Positions 9,348-17,405 are shown, counted from the first letter of the stretch. The stretch: DNA of 39,102 bases from Chromatiales bacterium (GCA_024679535.1 JAIBDF010000013.1:1-39102), one strand, 5' to 3'. Numbers and translations are program-made. Notes: generated by a model not told the origin, from the letters alone.

Positions 9348-10111
9348 GCACCATCGGTCGCTTTCTGGAGTTCGCGATCGAAACACCGAGTATCCTCGAG
9401 TCGCTGCATTTCTACAAAACTCTCGGGTTCACTGAGCTCGAATGCTCCGATGTCTTCACGCACAAGTACGCCGTTGTCAGTGACGGTGAATTGAACATCG
9501 GCCTGCATGACAGAGAGGTCAAATCACCCGCCGTTACCTTTGTGCAGCAGGATCTTGCGACCCACGCGCGTTCCATGGCCGATCACGGGTACGACTTCGA
9601 CTTCCTGCAGCTCCATGAGGATGCGTTTAACGAACTCGGCTTTACCGATCGTGACGGCCACGCCGTCATGATGGTAGAGGCGCGCACCTTCAATATGACT
9701 GAAGACGCCGAAAATGACTCCGCCTGTGGCAGTTGGTTCGAGTTGTCCCTGCCGGTGCGCGATACGGTTCGCGCCGCGCAGTTCTGGGCCCCCGTGGCGC
9801 CGACGGTACTGGAGGTACGGGAAGAGCCAACCATGCACATGCGCTTCGACGCCACAGGCGTGGCTCTCGGCCTGTCTGAAAGCATCGCGCTGAAAGCGCC
9901 GTCGCTATGCTTCCGCAACCCCGATCGCCACGGCCTGATGGGCTTAATGGAGCAGGGTGGTTTTGATTACGAGAAATATCCGGGTTACGAAGGTGCCTAC
10001 GTGGCGATCAAGGCACCCGAAGGCACCACGCTGTTTGTGTTCGAAGAAGACTTCCTTGGCGAGTCCTATGAAGTCGATGAGTCTGGCGACACCGCCGACT
10101 TCCCCGGCTAA
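9344..10111 (+). CDS. Two-domain VOC (glyoxalase/dioxygenase-like) protein
   Basis: A 255-residue protein made of two vicinal-oxygen-chelate modules. The first runs from GRFLEFAIETPSILESLHFY to GFTDRDGHAVMMVEA, the second from GSWFELSLPVRDTVRAAQFW to the end; both show the beta-alpha-beta-beta-beta pattern and the NTF/FYxxLGF-type opening, here HFYKTLGFTELE. Such proteins may bind a metal and act as lyases, dioxygenases or resistance proteins, but ligand residues are not clear, so no reaction is proposed. The start is set by the ATGA overlap with hemH; a frame open further upstream is the hemH sequence in another frame. Coupling to ferrochelatase suggests a shared expression level rather than proving a heme role. 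The C-terminus is acidic. Confidence 0.85.
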   Translation: MSTIGRFLEFAIETPSILESLHFYKTLGFTELECSDVFTHKYAVVSDGELNIGLHDREVKSPAVTFVQQDLATHARSMADHGYDFDFLQLHEDAFNELGFTDRDGHAVMMVEARTFNMTEDAENDSACGSWFELSLPVRDTVRAAQFWAPVAPTVLEVREEPTMHMRFDATGVALGLSESIALKAPSLCFRNPDRHGLMGLMEQGGFDYEKYPGYEGAYVAIKAPEGTTLFVFEEDFLGESYEVDESGDTADFPG

Positions 10112-10230
10112 CGCTCCGGGAACTCAGCCCAGAATACGCCGCGAAAATCGCCGGCACGGACCCCATCATCGAACAACACCGCCGAGATTTCTCGTGCCGC
10201 GACGCTGCAGACGTTCGAACGGGTATTCAC
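10108..10230 (-). CDS. Possible 40-residue small protein
   Basis: A GTG-initiated frame of 40 codons starts two bases short of a dozen after the stop of the kinase-like gene. AGGA lies eight bases before the GTG, a good Shine-Dalgarno placement. The peptide opens with NTRSNVCSVAAREISA and closes with DFRGVFWAEFPER. It has one Cys, balanced charge and no signal peptide or membrane segment. About two thirds of its third codon positions are G or C, like nearby genes. It overlaps the convergent VOC stop by four bases. The same frame is closed by TGA not far upstream, so it is not a continuation of the kinase. I do not recognise it; it could be spurious. Confidence 0.4.
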   Translation of the reverse strand: MNTRSNVCSVAAREISAVLFDDGVRAGDFRGVFWAEFPER

Positions 10231-10240
10231 TGCCGTGATC

Positions 10241-11080
10241 CTACAAAAGCTTGTTGATCAGCTCCTGTGCCCGGCCCAGGTAAGCGCTCCCGAACAGGTT
10301 TAAATGGTTGAGCACATGATACAGCTGATACAGGTGACTGCGAGCGTGGGATCCCGAAGCCGGTGGTGTATGCGCCGCGTAGGCATCATAGAACGCCGGC
10401 CCGAACCCGCCGAACAATCTCGTCATGGCGAGGTCGGTTTCCGGATCACCATAGTAGACAGCCGGATCGAAGATCACAGGGGCACCGTCGCAACTTCCCC
10501 AGTTACCGCCCCAAAGGTCGCCATGCAGTAATGCGGGGCGGGGCCCATGGTTCTCGAAGAATATCGGCAGCCGTTTAAGCAAGAGCGTACCCCGTTCCTG
10601 CAGCGAACCGGAAAAACCATTCTCGGCAGCAAGCCGCAGCTGGAATCCAAGACGGCGCTCGCGAAAGAAGTCGACCCAGTCATCCGACCGGTCATTGCGT
10701 TGTAGCGTCAACCCGATCGTATTGTCGCGGTGCCAACCGAACCGGTCCCGGGTTGTTTCGTGCAAGAGGGCAAGTTGCTCACCGAGCTTCGCTTGTGTGT
10801 CACGGGTCGGCCGTCCCAGTTCCAGCCATTCGGTTGCCAGGAATGCCGTGTCACCATGTACTCCACAGGCAACCACCTGCGGTATCCGTATCGCAGCCGG
10901 CGCCGCGAGTTCGCTCAGTCCGGCCGCTTCCGCGCTGAACATGTCGCGCGAGGACGCAGGACCTGTCTTCAGGAACAGGTTGCCGACACGCCAGGCAGCA
11001 CTGATGTCGCCGCCGCTAACGGGATAGGGTGTCTCGTTACTGAGGCCGAGTTCGGCCGTGATTGCAGCCCAGTCAGGCAC
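10241..11080 (-). CDS. Fructosamine/ketosamine-3-kinase family protein
   Basis: Aminoglycoside-phosphotransferase-fold protein of 279 residues in the fructosamine kinase family (PF03881), related to E. coli YniA. Members phosphorylate sugar adducts on protein amines so that they break down. Visible motifs are a glycine-rich start VSGGDISAAW, Lys38 in LFLKTG as candidate ATP lysine, EWLELG as hinge, the catalytic loop LLHGDLWGGNW with Asp188, and FDPAVYYGDPETDLA with metal-binding Asp205. It follows the 5' exonuclease gene by eight bases, so it shares that transcript. The link to a nuclease pair is not explained by the family function. Confidence 0.9.
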   Translation of the reverse strand: MPDWAAITAELGLSNETPYPVSGGDISAAWRVGNLFLKTGPASSRDMFSAEAAGLSELAAPAAIRIPQVVACGVHGDTAFLATEWLELGRPTRDTQAKLGEQLALLHETTRDRFGWHRDNTIGLTLQRNDRSDDWVDFFRERRLGFQLRLAAENGFSGSLQERGTLLLKRLPIFFENHGPRPALLHGDLWGGNWGSCDGAPVIFDPAVYYGDPETDLAMTRLFGGFGPAFYDAYAAHTPPASGSHARSHLYQLYHVLNHLNLFGSAYLGRAQELINKLL

Positions 11081-11088
11081 GATGTGTC

Positions 11089-11979
11089 TCAGTGACGGTA
11101 GATATCCGAAACACGCTCGGCCTGGCGTCTCAGCGCCATACCAATGCCAGCTTCATCAAACAATGCGTTGATTTCACCGAGCTTCGGCGCGGAAGGTTGC
11201 ATTGCGGTTTCCGCATCTTCGATGGGGGCATCGCAGGCGATGCCCGTAAGCCTGCGCGCCAACATGGCGTCGTCGCGATGCGTTTCCAGCTTCGTTGCCA
11301 GGGTCTTGGCACCGCGAATATTCACTTCGTGAATTCGATCGAGATTGTTATAGATATCTTCGAGACTGCCGAAATGCCTGAGCAATCCCTCCGCTGTCTT
11401 TTTACCGACACCGGGGACACCCTTGATGTTATCGACGGCATCACCGGCAAGCGCCAGGAAGTCTGCGATCTGTTCGGGCCAGACGCCGAATGAGCCGGGG
11501 ATCTGTTCATAACCCAATTTCCCTTTTCCCGCGAAATCCCAGAACACGTCCTCCTTGGTCAGGAGTTGCGTGAGATCTTTGTCGCGGCTGACTATGGTCG
11601 ACGGTCGGCCCTGGCGTCGGCCATGCTCGACAAGCGTACCGATCAGGTCGTCCGCCTCGTAGCGCGGGCTTGCGTGTTCCAGCAGACCCATGGCACGAAC
11701 GAAGCGGCGGCACTGGCCAAACTGACGTTTGAGTTCGGGCGGTGCCGGGTCCCGGTTTGCCTTGTACTCGGGGTAGATCTCCGTGCGAAATGACTTCGAC
11801 AGGCTTTCATCGAACAGAACAGCCACGTACTCCGGCGTGACCTGCTCCATGAAATCACCGATGAAGCGCGCAAAGCCGTAGAGCGCGTTTATGGGGTTAC
11901 CGGCCTCGTCGACCATGTCTTCGGGCATGGAGTAATAGGCCCGAAAAACATAGACGCTAGCGTCGATCAGGTACTGCAC
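11089..11979 (-). CDS. FEN-like 5'-3' exonuclease (Pol I N-terminal/Xni type)
   Basis: Stand-alone 5' nuclease of 296 residues, homologous to the N-terminal domain of DNA polymerase I and to Xni. The metal-binding acidic residues are present: Asp6 in LIDASVYVFRAYYS, Asp110 and Asp111 in YEADDLIGTL, Asp133 and Asp135 in SRDKDLTQL, and Asp180 and Asp183 in AGDAVDNIKG. The helix-hairpin-helix GVPGVGKKTAEGLL follows directly. Such enzymes cleave 5' flaps and trim Okazaki fragments. Xni of E. coli lacks several of these acidic residues, while this protein seems to keep the PolI-like set, so it is probably catalytically complete. It lies six bases after the HNH gene and eight before the kinase-like gene. 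Confidence 0.93.
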   Translation of the reverse strand: MQYLIDASVYVFRAYYSMPEDMVDEAGNPINALYGFARFIGDFMEQVTPEYVAVLFDESLSKSFRTEIYPEYKANRDPAPPELKRQFGQCRRFVRAMGLLEHASPRYEADDLIGTLVEHGRRQGRPSTIVSRDKDLTQLLTKEDVFWDFAGKGKLGYEQIPGSFGVWPEQIADFLALAGDAVDNIKGVPGVGKKTAEGLLRHFGSLEDIYNNLDRIHEVNIRGAKTLATKLETHRDDAMLARRLTGIACDAPIEDAETAMQPSAPKLGEINALFDEAGIGMALRRQAERVSDIYRH

Positions 11980-11985
11980 TGGGCC

Positions 11986-12639
11986 CTAATCATGAAAATG
12001 GACTTCCACGATCTCTTCACCATTCGCAAGATGTCCGCTCAGGCGGGCATGCAGCGGGCTGGAGCGCGGGATGTGCGCGAGCAGGTATTGCATCTGATCG
12101 GTAAGCACGCGTCGACCCTTGAGATAAATGTACTCGGCGTAGTTCGGCGTGAACGGTACGGCGATCAGCTCCATCGCCGACTGCTCCGGCGTGCGGCCAC
12201 CCTTGAAGTTATTGCAACGCCGGCAGGCCGTGGCAACATTGGTCCAGGTGTCGAGGCCACCCTGCGAAACCGGCGTGATGTGATCCCGCGTCAGGTCGCG
12301 CGTCATATAGCGCATGCCGCAGTAAAGACAGAGGTTGGCGTCGCGCTTGAAGAGGGTGCGGTTGTTCAGCGGCGGAGTGTATTTATCGCGATTGCGAGAC
12401 AGGCTCTTGCTCGTGCCGTGCGTGGCGATAATGGAGTTGACGTCGATCCGGCTGCGGGTGCCATCAATCGAGCTGTAGCCCCCAAAGACCGAGTAAAGTC
12501 GTGTGCCGCAGTCGTACGCAACCTGCTCCGAGTGGTAGAGACGTACCGCTTCACGATAGTCAATCCATTCCAGGGGCATACCTGCAACATCGGTTCGAAG
12601 AACCTGTTGCGAGATGTCGCGTGCGAGTCCTGCGAGCAT
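11986..12639 (-). CDS. HNH endonuclease
   Basis: A 217-residue protein with a complete HNH/zinc module: Cys104 and Cys107 in NLCLYCG, the Asp119-His120 pair in LTRDHITPVSQGG, Asn134 in TWTNVATAC, and Cys139 and Cys142 in CRRCNNFKGG. The N-terminal half contains VLRTDVAGMPLEWIDYREAV, which occurs in a widespread chromosomal HNH family whose substrate is unknown. The ATG at 12639 has AGGAGA at a good distance, but both are inside a strong inverted repeat. A second ATG at 12579 is preceded by AGG, yet would cut into conserved sequence. It lies 38 bases after pntB and six before the 5' exonuclease gene, so a nuclease pair follows the transhydrogenase. Confidence 0.92.
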   Translation of the reverse strand: MLAGLARDISQQVLRTDVAGMPLEWIDYREAVRLYHSEQVAYDCGTRLYSVFGGYSSIDGTRSRIDVNSIIATHGTSKSLSRNRDKYTPPLNNRTLFKRDANLCLYCGMRYMTRDLTRDHITPVSQGGLDTWTNVATACRRCNNFKGGRTPEQSAMELIAVPFTPNYAEYIYLKGRRVLTDQMQYLLAHIPRSSPLHARLSGHLANGEEIVEVHFHD

Positions 12640-12665
12640 AAGCGTCTCCTGAGCTTATGCCCGCA
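12631..12665 (-). promoter_or_regulatory. 13-bp RNA hairpin holding the HNH gene start
   Basis: On the minus strand the arm UGCGGGCAUAAGC pairs with GCUUAUGCUCGCA through 13 base pairs, one of them G-U. The nine-base loop UCAGGAGAC carries the Shine-Dalgarno AGGAG, and the AUG (12639-12637) with the next two codons lies in the 3' arm. No U-tract follows, so it is not an intrinsic terminator. The sequence supports translational control or RNA processing between pntB and the HNH gene; the inner eight-base arms could also be a DNA operator. Confidence 0.65.
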
Positions 12666-12677
12666 TTATTACAGCAA

Positions 12678-14075
12678 TTAGAGGTTCTTTAAAACCTCAT
12701 CGAGCGTCGCCTTGGCATCGCCGAACAACATACGTGTGTTGTCTTCGAAGAACAGCGGATTCTGCACACCCGCATAGCCCGTCGCCATACTGCGTTTCAG
12801 CACGATCGAAACCTTGCCTTTCCAGCATTCCAGAACCGGCATGCCCGCTATCGGGCTGTCCGGATCCGTCAGTGCAGACGGGTTCACGATGTCATTCGCG
12901 CCAATGACGACAGACACGTCGACGTCGGGGAAGTCATCGTTGATCTCGTCCATCTCGAAGACGATGTCGTAAGGCACTTTCGCCTCAGCGAGCAGCACGT
13001 TCATGTGTCCGGGCATGCGACCCGCAACCGGGTGGATGCCGAAACGCACGTTAACGCCTTTCTCGCGCAGGGTCTTAGTGATTTCGAATACTGTGTGTTG
13101 TGCCTGGGCGACGGCCATGCCGTAGCCAGGAATGATCATGACTTCCTTGGCGTTCAGGAACAGCTCTGCTGTCTCGAGCGGCTCGATCGGATCGACTTCA
13201 CCCTGATCCTCGCCACCAGAAGCGGCCGGAGCGCCGCCGCCTGTGCCGAAGCCACCGGCTATCACCGCGAGGAACTTCCGATTCATCGCGCGACACATGA
13301 TGTAGCTCAGGATGGCGCCACTTGAACCCACGAGCGCACCCGTCACGATCAGCAGATCGTTGCCGAGCATGAAGCCTGTCGCAGAGGCCGCCCACCCCGA
13401 ATAACTGTTGAGCATTGAAACAACGACCGGCATGTCCGCACCGCCAATCGCCATCACCATGTGGATACCGAAGAGCAAGGCAATGACGGTCATGATGATC
13501 AGCGGCTCCATGCCGCCGCCCGCCGCCGATTGCAACACGAACTCGCGGCCAAACCAGATCGCGCCGATCAGCAGACCCAGGTTCAACCAGTGTCGTGCCG
13601 GTAATGCCAGCGGATTACCGCTGATACGGCCCGACAGCTTGCCAAACGCGATCACGGAACCCGAGAACGTCACTGCGCCGATCAGGATGCCGAGATAGGT
13701 TTCGATATCGTGAATGGTCAGCTCTACACCCGTGAGGTGTTCGGTCGGGTCCATGAAATTCACATAGCCGACGGCAACAGCTGCCACGCCGACGAGGCTG
13801 TGCAGGATGGCCACGAGCTCCGGCATCTGCGTCATTTGCACACGCGAGGCCGCAAACAGGCCGATGCTGCCGCCGATAAGCAACGCCACGAGTAGAACGA
13901 TGTATTGCGCGGTGACGACGCCGAGTATTGTCGCGATCAATGCGATCGCCATACCGATGATGCCGTACCAGTTGCCGCGACGTGCGGTCTCCTGGTTGGA
14001 AAGACCGCCAAGGGCCAGGATAAACAGAATGGTCGCGATAATGTACGACACGGTTACGATTCCAGCGTTAATCAT
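12678..14075 (-). CDS. pntB: NAD(P) transhydrogenase subunit beta
   Basis: Inner-membrane beta subunit of the proton-translocating transhydrogenase, 465 residues, close to the 462 of E. coli PntB. It starts with about nine hydrophobic helices, including [19 protein letters not shown] and [17 protein letters not shown], and ends with the soluble NADP(H)-binding domain [50 protein letters not shown] and [17 protein letters not shown] short glycine/alanine-rich linker near residue 275 ([18 protein letters not shown]) joins the parts. It lies seven bases after pntA. With PntA it uses the proton gradient to reduce NADP+ with NADH, supplying NADPH to enzymes such as GOGAT. Confidence 0.97.
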   Translation of the reverse strand: MINAGIVTVSYIIATILFILALGGLSNQETARRGNWYGIIGMAIALIATILGVVTAQYIVLLVALLIGGSIGLFAASRVQMTQMPELVAILHSLVGVAAVAVGYVNFMDPTEHLTGVELTIHDIETYLGILIGAVTFSGSVIAFGKLSGRISGNPLALPARHWLNLGLLIGAIWFGREFVLQSAAGGGMEPLIIMTVIALLFGIHMVMAIGGADMPVVVSMLNSYSGWAASATGFMLGNDLLIVTGALVGSSGAILSYIMCRAMNRKFLAVIAGGFGTGGGAPAASGGEDQGEVDPIEPLETAELFLNAKEVMIIPGYGMAVAQAQHTVFEITKTLREKGVNVRFGIHPVAGRMPGHMNVLLAEAKVPYDIVFEMDEINDDFPDVDVSVVIGANDIVNPSALTDPDSPIAGMPVLECWKGKVSIVLKRSMATGYAGVQNPLFFEDNTRMLFGDAKATLDEVLKNL

Positions 14076-14082
14076 GTCGACC

Positions 14083-15624
14083 TCACTTCCTGAACATTTC
14101 GAGCATGCGTCGCGTTACCGCAAATCCGCCCGCAATGTTGATACTGGTTATTCCAACGGTTACCGCAGCAACCCACATAGTCAGACTGTTGGTCGAACTG
14201 ATCTGCATTAACGCGCCAATCACAATGATGCTCGAGATGGCGTTCGTAACGCTCATAAGCGGCGTATGCAGAGCGGCCGAAACATTCCAGATCACCATGT
14301 AACCAACGAAGCATGCCAGTACAAAGACCGTGAAGTGCGCCATGAATGAAGCCGGTGCGACTGCACCGAGTCCGAGCAATGCGACGCCAGCGAGGGCCAT
14401 GCCGATAGCCGGCCCCACGAAGGAACGTGGTTCCTCTTCCTTGACGGGCGCCGGTGCCGGAGCAGGCTCAGCCTTCGGCGGTGCCGCCGACAGCTTCGGT
14501 GCGGGTGGTGGCCAGGTCGTCTCCCCGTCTTTGCAGACGGTCGTGCCACGAATAACCTCATCTTCCATGTCGACGACGATGTTGCCGTCCTTCTCAGGCG
14601 TCAGGTCGGTCAGCAGGTGCCGCAGGTTGGTTCCGTATAGCTGGCTTGACTGGGCCGCGAGCCGGCTTGGCAGATCGGTGTAGCCGATGATCGTCACGCC
14701 ATCGACGTGTGCTACTTCGCCGGGCACGGTCAACTCGCAGTTCCCGCCCTGCTCAGCGGCAAGGTCGACGATCACGCTGCCGTCTTTCATCGAGCGCGCC
14801 GTCTCCGCAGTAATCAGCTTCGGTGCCGGCCGGCCTGGGATCAACGCTGTGGTGATGATGATGTCGACATCTTTGGCCTGCTCGGCGAACAGCTCCATTT
14901 CGGCCTTGATGAACGCCTCGCTCATCACTTTGGCGTAGCCGCCTTCACCAGCACCGTCCTCGTCATCCTCAAAATCGAGCATCAGGAATTCGGCGTCCAT
15001 GCTCTCTACCTGCTCCTTGACCTCGGGGCGGGTATCGAAAGAGCGAACGATCGCTCCCATGCTTTTGGCGGCGCCGATGGCTGCCAGGCCGGCAACGCCA
15101 GCGCCGATGACGAGCACTTTGGCCGGCGGAACTTTGCCGGCAGCCGTAATCTGGCCGGTGAAGAAACGTCCAAAGTGCTGGGCCGCTTCAACAACCGCAC
15201 GATAACCGGCGATGTTCCCCATCGAACTGAGCGCATCGACTTTCTGTGCGCGCGAAATGCGGGGCACACTATCCATGGCCATGACCGTGGCGCCGGTATC
15301 CGTCAGCTGCTTCAGCAGCTCGGTGTTCTGGGCGGGCCAGAGGAAGCTGATCAGGGTCTGATCGGCACGCAGTCTTGCGGCTTCGTCACTCTCGGGGGCC
15401 CGGACTTTCAGGACGAGATCAGACTTCGACCAGAGATCACTGGCAGAGTCGATAATTTCACACCCGGCTTCCCGGTATGCGTCGTCTGAAAAGCTGGCTT
15501 TTTCGCCAGCCCCGGACTCGACAGCGACGTCAAAGCCAAGCTTTTTTAATTGGGTAACTACGTCCGGCGTTGTCGCAACACGGCGCTCACCGTCGTAGAT
15601 TTCTTTTGGTACTCCGATTCTCAT
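14083..15624 (-). CDS. pntA: NAD(P) transhydrogenase subunit alpha, fused form
   Basis: Alpha subunit of 513 residues, the fused enterobacterial type rather than split PntAA/PntAB. Residues 1 to about 370 form the NAD(H)-binding domain [21 protein letters not shown], the Rossmann loop [19 protein letters not shown] near 168-186, and [12 protein letters not shown] proline/alanine/glutamate-rich linker ([17 protein letters not shown]) connects to four hydrophobic helices that join PntB in the membrane channel. The start has GGAGGGG seven bases upstream, the best ribosome-binding site of the window. It heads an apparent unit running through pntB and the nuclease genes, behind a candidate promoter and a terminator that isolates it from the sigma locus. 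Confidence 0.97.
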   Translation of the reverse strand: MRIGVPKEIYDGERRVATTPDVVTQLKKLGFDVAVESGAGEKASFSDDAYREAGCEIIDSASDLWSKSDLVLKVRAPESDEAARLRADQTLISFLWPAQNTELLKQLTDTGATVMAMDSVPRISRAQKVDALSSMGNIAGYRAVVEAAQHFGRFFTGQITAAGKVPPAKVLVIGAGVAGLAAIGAAKSMGAIVRSFDTRPEVKEQVESMDAEFLMLDFEDDEDGAGEGGYAKVMSEAFIKAEMELFAEQAKDVDIIITTALIPGRPAPKLITAETARSMKDGSVIVDLAAEQGGNCELTVPGEVAHVDGVTIIGYTDLPSRLAAQSSQLYGTNLRHLLTDLTPEKDGNIVVDMEDEVIRGTTVCKDGETTWPPPAPKLSAAPPKAEPAPAPAPVKEEEPRSFVGPAIGMALAGVALLGLGAVAPASFMAHFTVFVLACFVGYMVIWNVSAALHTPLMSVTNAISSIIVIGALMQISSTNSLTMWVAAVTVGITSINIAGGFAVTRRMLEMFRK

Positions 15625-15650
15625 AAGAACCCCTCCAAATGGACTGCGGA

Positions 15651-15679
15651 AGTGTATCGGAGCGCCTCCGTGGGCACAA
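15651..15679 (-). promoter_or_regulatory. Possible sigma-70 promoter for pntA
   Basis: The minus strand reads TTGTGC (15679-15674), a 17-base spacer and TACACT (15656-15651), 26 bases before the pntA ATG. The -10 matches four of six bases and the -35 three. It sits between the terminator of the upstream operon and the strong pntA ribosome-binding site, so a promoter is expected here. Confidence 0.4.
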
Positions 15680-15684
15680 AGAGT

Positions 15685-15709
15685 AAAGGCCCCCGGATGG
15701 GGGCCTTTT
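15685..15709 (-). terminator. Terminator hairpin after the sigma/DUF3106 operon
   Basis: AAAGGCCCCC and GGGGGCCTTT form a perfect ten-base-pair stem with a four-base loop. It lies 20 bases after the DUF3106 stop. On the minus strand the stem's own CCTTT is followed by ACTCTTT, an imperfect but T-rich tract. Confidence 0.85.
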
Positions 15710-15728
15710 CATAAGGACTTTCCACAAC

Positions 15729-16214
15729 CTAGCGGCCGTCTCGCGAACGCGGTGGAGGCCGTTGGTGGAGGCGATCGCGCAGGTGCTGCCGCTGCTCGGG
15801 TGTCATGCGCCGGTAGCGGTCGCGGAGTTGCTGGCGGCGATCCTGATTCATCTGCCGGTAGCGGTGGAAGTTTTTACGAATGCGCTGCTGCTCCTCGGGT
15901 GAGAGGTCGCGAAAGGCCTCAGCACGTTCTCGAATGGCATCGCGCCGGCTGTCATCGAGTTCGCGCCAGGCCCGGAAGCGGCCCTGGGCCTGCTGGCGCT
16001 GCTCGTCCGTCATATCCGCCCAGCGCGCGGCACCGCGCGCCAGCCTTGCCTGACGCTCCTCGGGGAAGCGGTCCCAGGTGTCCGCAAACTGGCCCAGAAC
16101 CTCGCGTTGTCCCTCGCTCAGCGATTCCCAGCTGACGCCGTGATTGTCGGCGACAGCAGCGGTACTGAACATCAGCAGGCAGATCATTGCGGCGATCCAT
16201 TTAGCTTTCATCAT
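15729..16214 (-). CDS. DUF3106 exported protein, arginine-rich
   Basis: Periplasmic protein of 161 residues with a signal peptide ending near AAVADNHG. The mature part is a string of related helices with repeats of the type LSxEQRxxLxxFxxxW: WESLSEGQREVLGQFADTW, MTDEQRQQAQGRFRAW, LSPEEQQRIRKNF and MTPEQRQHLRDRL. This is the DUF3106 pattern and recalls CpxP/Spy-type LTxxQ repeats. The C-terminal third is strongly basic with many Arg. Two consecutive ATGs are possible starts, with GGAG just upstream. Its start overlaps the end of the acidic-peptide gene by 14 bases. As the last gene of an ECF sigma operon it is likely an envelope-stress effector or sensor, which is inference. Confidence 0.85.
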   Translation of the reverse strand: MMKAKWIAAMICLLMFSTAAVADNHGVSWESLSEGQREVLGQFADTWDRFPEERQARLARGAARWADMTDEQRQQAQGRFRAWRELDDSRRDAIRERAEAFRDLSPEEQQRIRKNFHRYRQMNQDRRQQLRDRYRRMTPEQRQHLRDRLHQRPPPRSRDGR

Positions 16215-16434
16215 TTATCTCCGTCGATTCTTCACCTTCCGGCACGGGATCGCTCCGCTCATCCAGATCCGTCATTTGTATCTCTTCAAGCAGCAGCCAG
16301 TCCTCATCTGACTCCTGCCACATGCCGAGGTACTCCAGGAAGTCGGCATCAGGGGCCGGTTCCTCCTCAGCGAGTGCGGTAGTGCCGAGGCACAACCCGC
16401 AAGCGACCAGTGCGATTGCCCGCTCAGCTGACAT
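16201..16434 (-). CDS. Small acidic exported protein
   Basis: A 77-residue protein: signal peptide to about residue 22 (ALVACGLCLGTTALAEE), then a mature part of about 55 residues in which some 22 are Asp or Glu and only one is Arg. The core DADFLEYLGMWQ with SDEDWLLLEE is aromatic and acidic. AAGG lies five bases before the ATG at 16434, favouring it over the GTG six bases earlier. Its gene overlaps both neighbours (11 bases with the upstream regulator gene, 14 with DUF3106). I know of no characterised member. Extreme acidity beside an arginine-rich exported partner suggests the two could bind. Confidence 0.7.
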   Translation of the reverse strand: MSAERAIALVACGLCLGTTALAEEEPAPDADFLEYLGMWQESDEDWLLLEEIQMTDLDERSDPVPEGEESTEINDES

Positions 16435-16786
16435 CGTCACCTTGGTCCATCACATCGAGCACGCTGTAGAACTCAAGCTCCTCGAACATATCGAGGCTGT
16501 CTTCGCCCAACAGGAGCTCCATGTCCGCAACGGTCGATGGCATAACCTCGATAGTCCCCGAGCCCGGCAGCGATACCATTACACCAACCAGTACCGCAGC
16601 TGCGATACCGGCGGCCGGCACCCAGCGCAGCAGTTCGCCGCGTGGCGACTGCGCCGCTTCGAGTGCGCGATGGCGGCCCTGGTTCAGGGTCGACAAGGTT
16701 GCCGCATCGAGTTCGTCGACCGATGCGTCAAAGAGCGCTTTCGCCTCCCGCGCTATCTGTTCGTCAGACTTCTTCATCTCATCCAT
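16424..16786 (-). CDS. Single-pass membrane protein, candidate regulator of the ECF sigma factor
   Basis: A 120-residue protein. Residues 1-50 are cytoplasmic and helical (SDEQIAREAKALFDASVDEL, STLNQGRHRALEAA), followed by one membrane segment WVPAAGIAAAVLVGVMVSL near 53-71 and an acidic outer part with MELLLGEDSLDMFEELEFY. Its place directly after a sigma gene, with ATGGATGA overlapping the sigma stop by eight bases, is that of an anti-sigma factor. It has no HxxxCxxC zinc motif and no Cys at all. The ATG at 16786 is used because the frame upstream is sigma sequence in another frame. Anti-sigma activity is inferred from context only. Confidence 0.7.
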   Translation of the reverse strand: MDEMKKSDEQIAREAKALFDASVDELDAATLSTLNQGRHRALEAAQSPRGELLRWVPAAGIAAAVLVGVMVSLPGSGTIEVMPSTVADMELLLGEDSLDMFEELEFYSVLDVMDQGDDVS

Positions 16787-17405
16787 CCTCAGACCCTTGA
16801 GGTCCGTGTTCTCCCAACGTCTCCCTGAGCGAGTGTATCGCACGGGAGTAGTGCGTCTTGACGCTGCCCTGGGAACAGCCCATGGCGGTCGCCGTCCCGG
16901 CCACATTCAAACCTTCAAACGTACGCAGCATGAACGCCTCGCGCTGACGCGCAGGCAACGCGTGTACCGCGGCTTCGAGGCTGACCATCGCCTCGCTGTT
17001 TTGTAGCTCTTCATCCGGTGATCGACCGCTAGGGTCGGGTGCAGCGGCAACAATATCGTATTCGTCATCGCCGCTGGCGCCACGTCCAAACCACACCATT
17101 ACGCGGTTGCGCACGGCCTGGCGGCGGTGCCAGTCACGAACGCCGTTTTGCAGAATCCGGTAAAACAGGGGCGCCCACTCGGCGCTCGAACGATCGCCAT
17201 ACTTGCGGGCCAGCTTGATCATCGCGTCCTGCACAAGATCCAGCGCATCGTCCCGGTCGCGCACGCCGATTTCGGCGATACGCAGGGCGCGTCGTTCTAC
17301 CTCGGCCAGAAACCGGTTGAGTTGCTGTTCTTGTTGCAGTGCTCGCGTCCCTGTCGATTGCTCGCTGACCCACGATACCGCATATGTTGCGGTTTCGGTG
17401 TTCAT
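16779..17405 (-). CDS. ECF-type RNA polymerase sigma factor
   Basis: Sigma-70 family protein of 208 residues with region 2 around DRDDALDLVQDAMIKLA and RNGV/ILQNGVRDWHRRQ, and region 4 with LPARQREAFMLRTFEGLN followed by the helix-turn-helix GTATAMGCSQGSVKTHYSRA. A 30-residue Asp/Pro-rich linker joins them. The ATG at 17405 has AAGGGA just upstream; a GTG at 17423 and an ATG at 17420 are in-frame alternatives without Shine-Dalgarno. It heads a four-gene operon with a membrane protein, an acidic exported peptide and DUF3106, and probably directs its own promoter. The region diverges from priA. Confidence 0.92.
   Translation of the reverse strand: MNTETATYAVSWVSEQSTGTRALQQEQQLNRFLAEVERRALRIAEIGVRDRDDALDLVQDAMIKLARKYGDRSSAEWAPLFYRILQNGVRDWHRRQAVRNRVMVWFGRGASGDDEYDIVAAAPDPSGRSPDEELQNSEAMVSLEAAVHALPARQREAFMLRTFEGLNVAGTATAMGCSQGSVKTHYSRAIHSLRETLGEHGPQGSEDG

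Noticed and set aside
10108..10264. The small frame as a frameshifted C-terminus of the kinase-like protein
   Set aside because: The kinase already has a normal length and ending, and a TGA in the small frame occurs within the kinase 3' end; its own ribosome-binding site makes an independent gene more likely.
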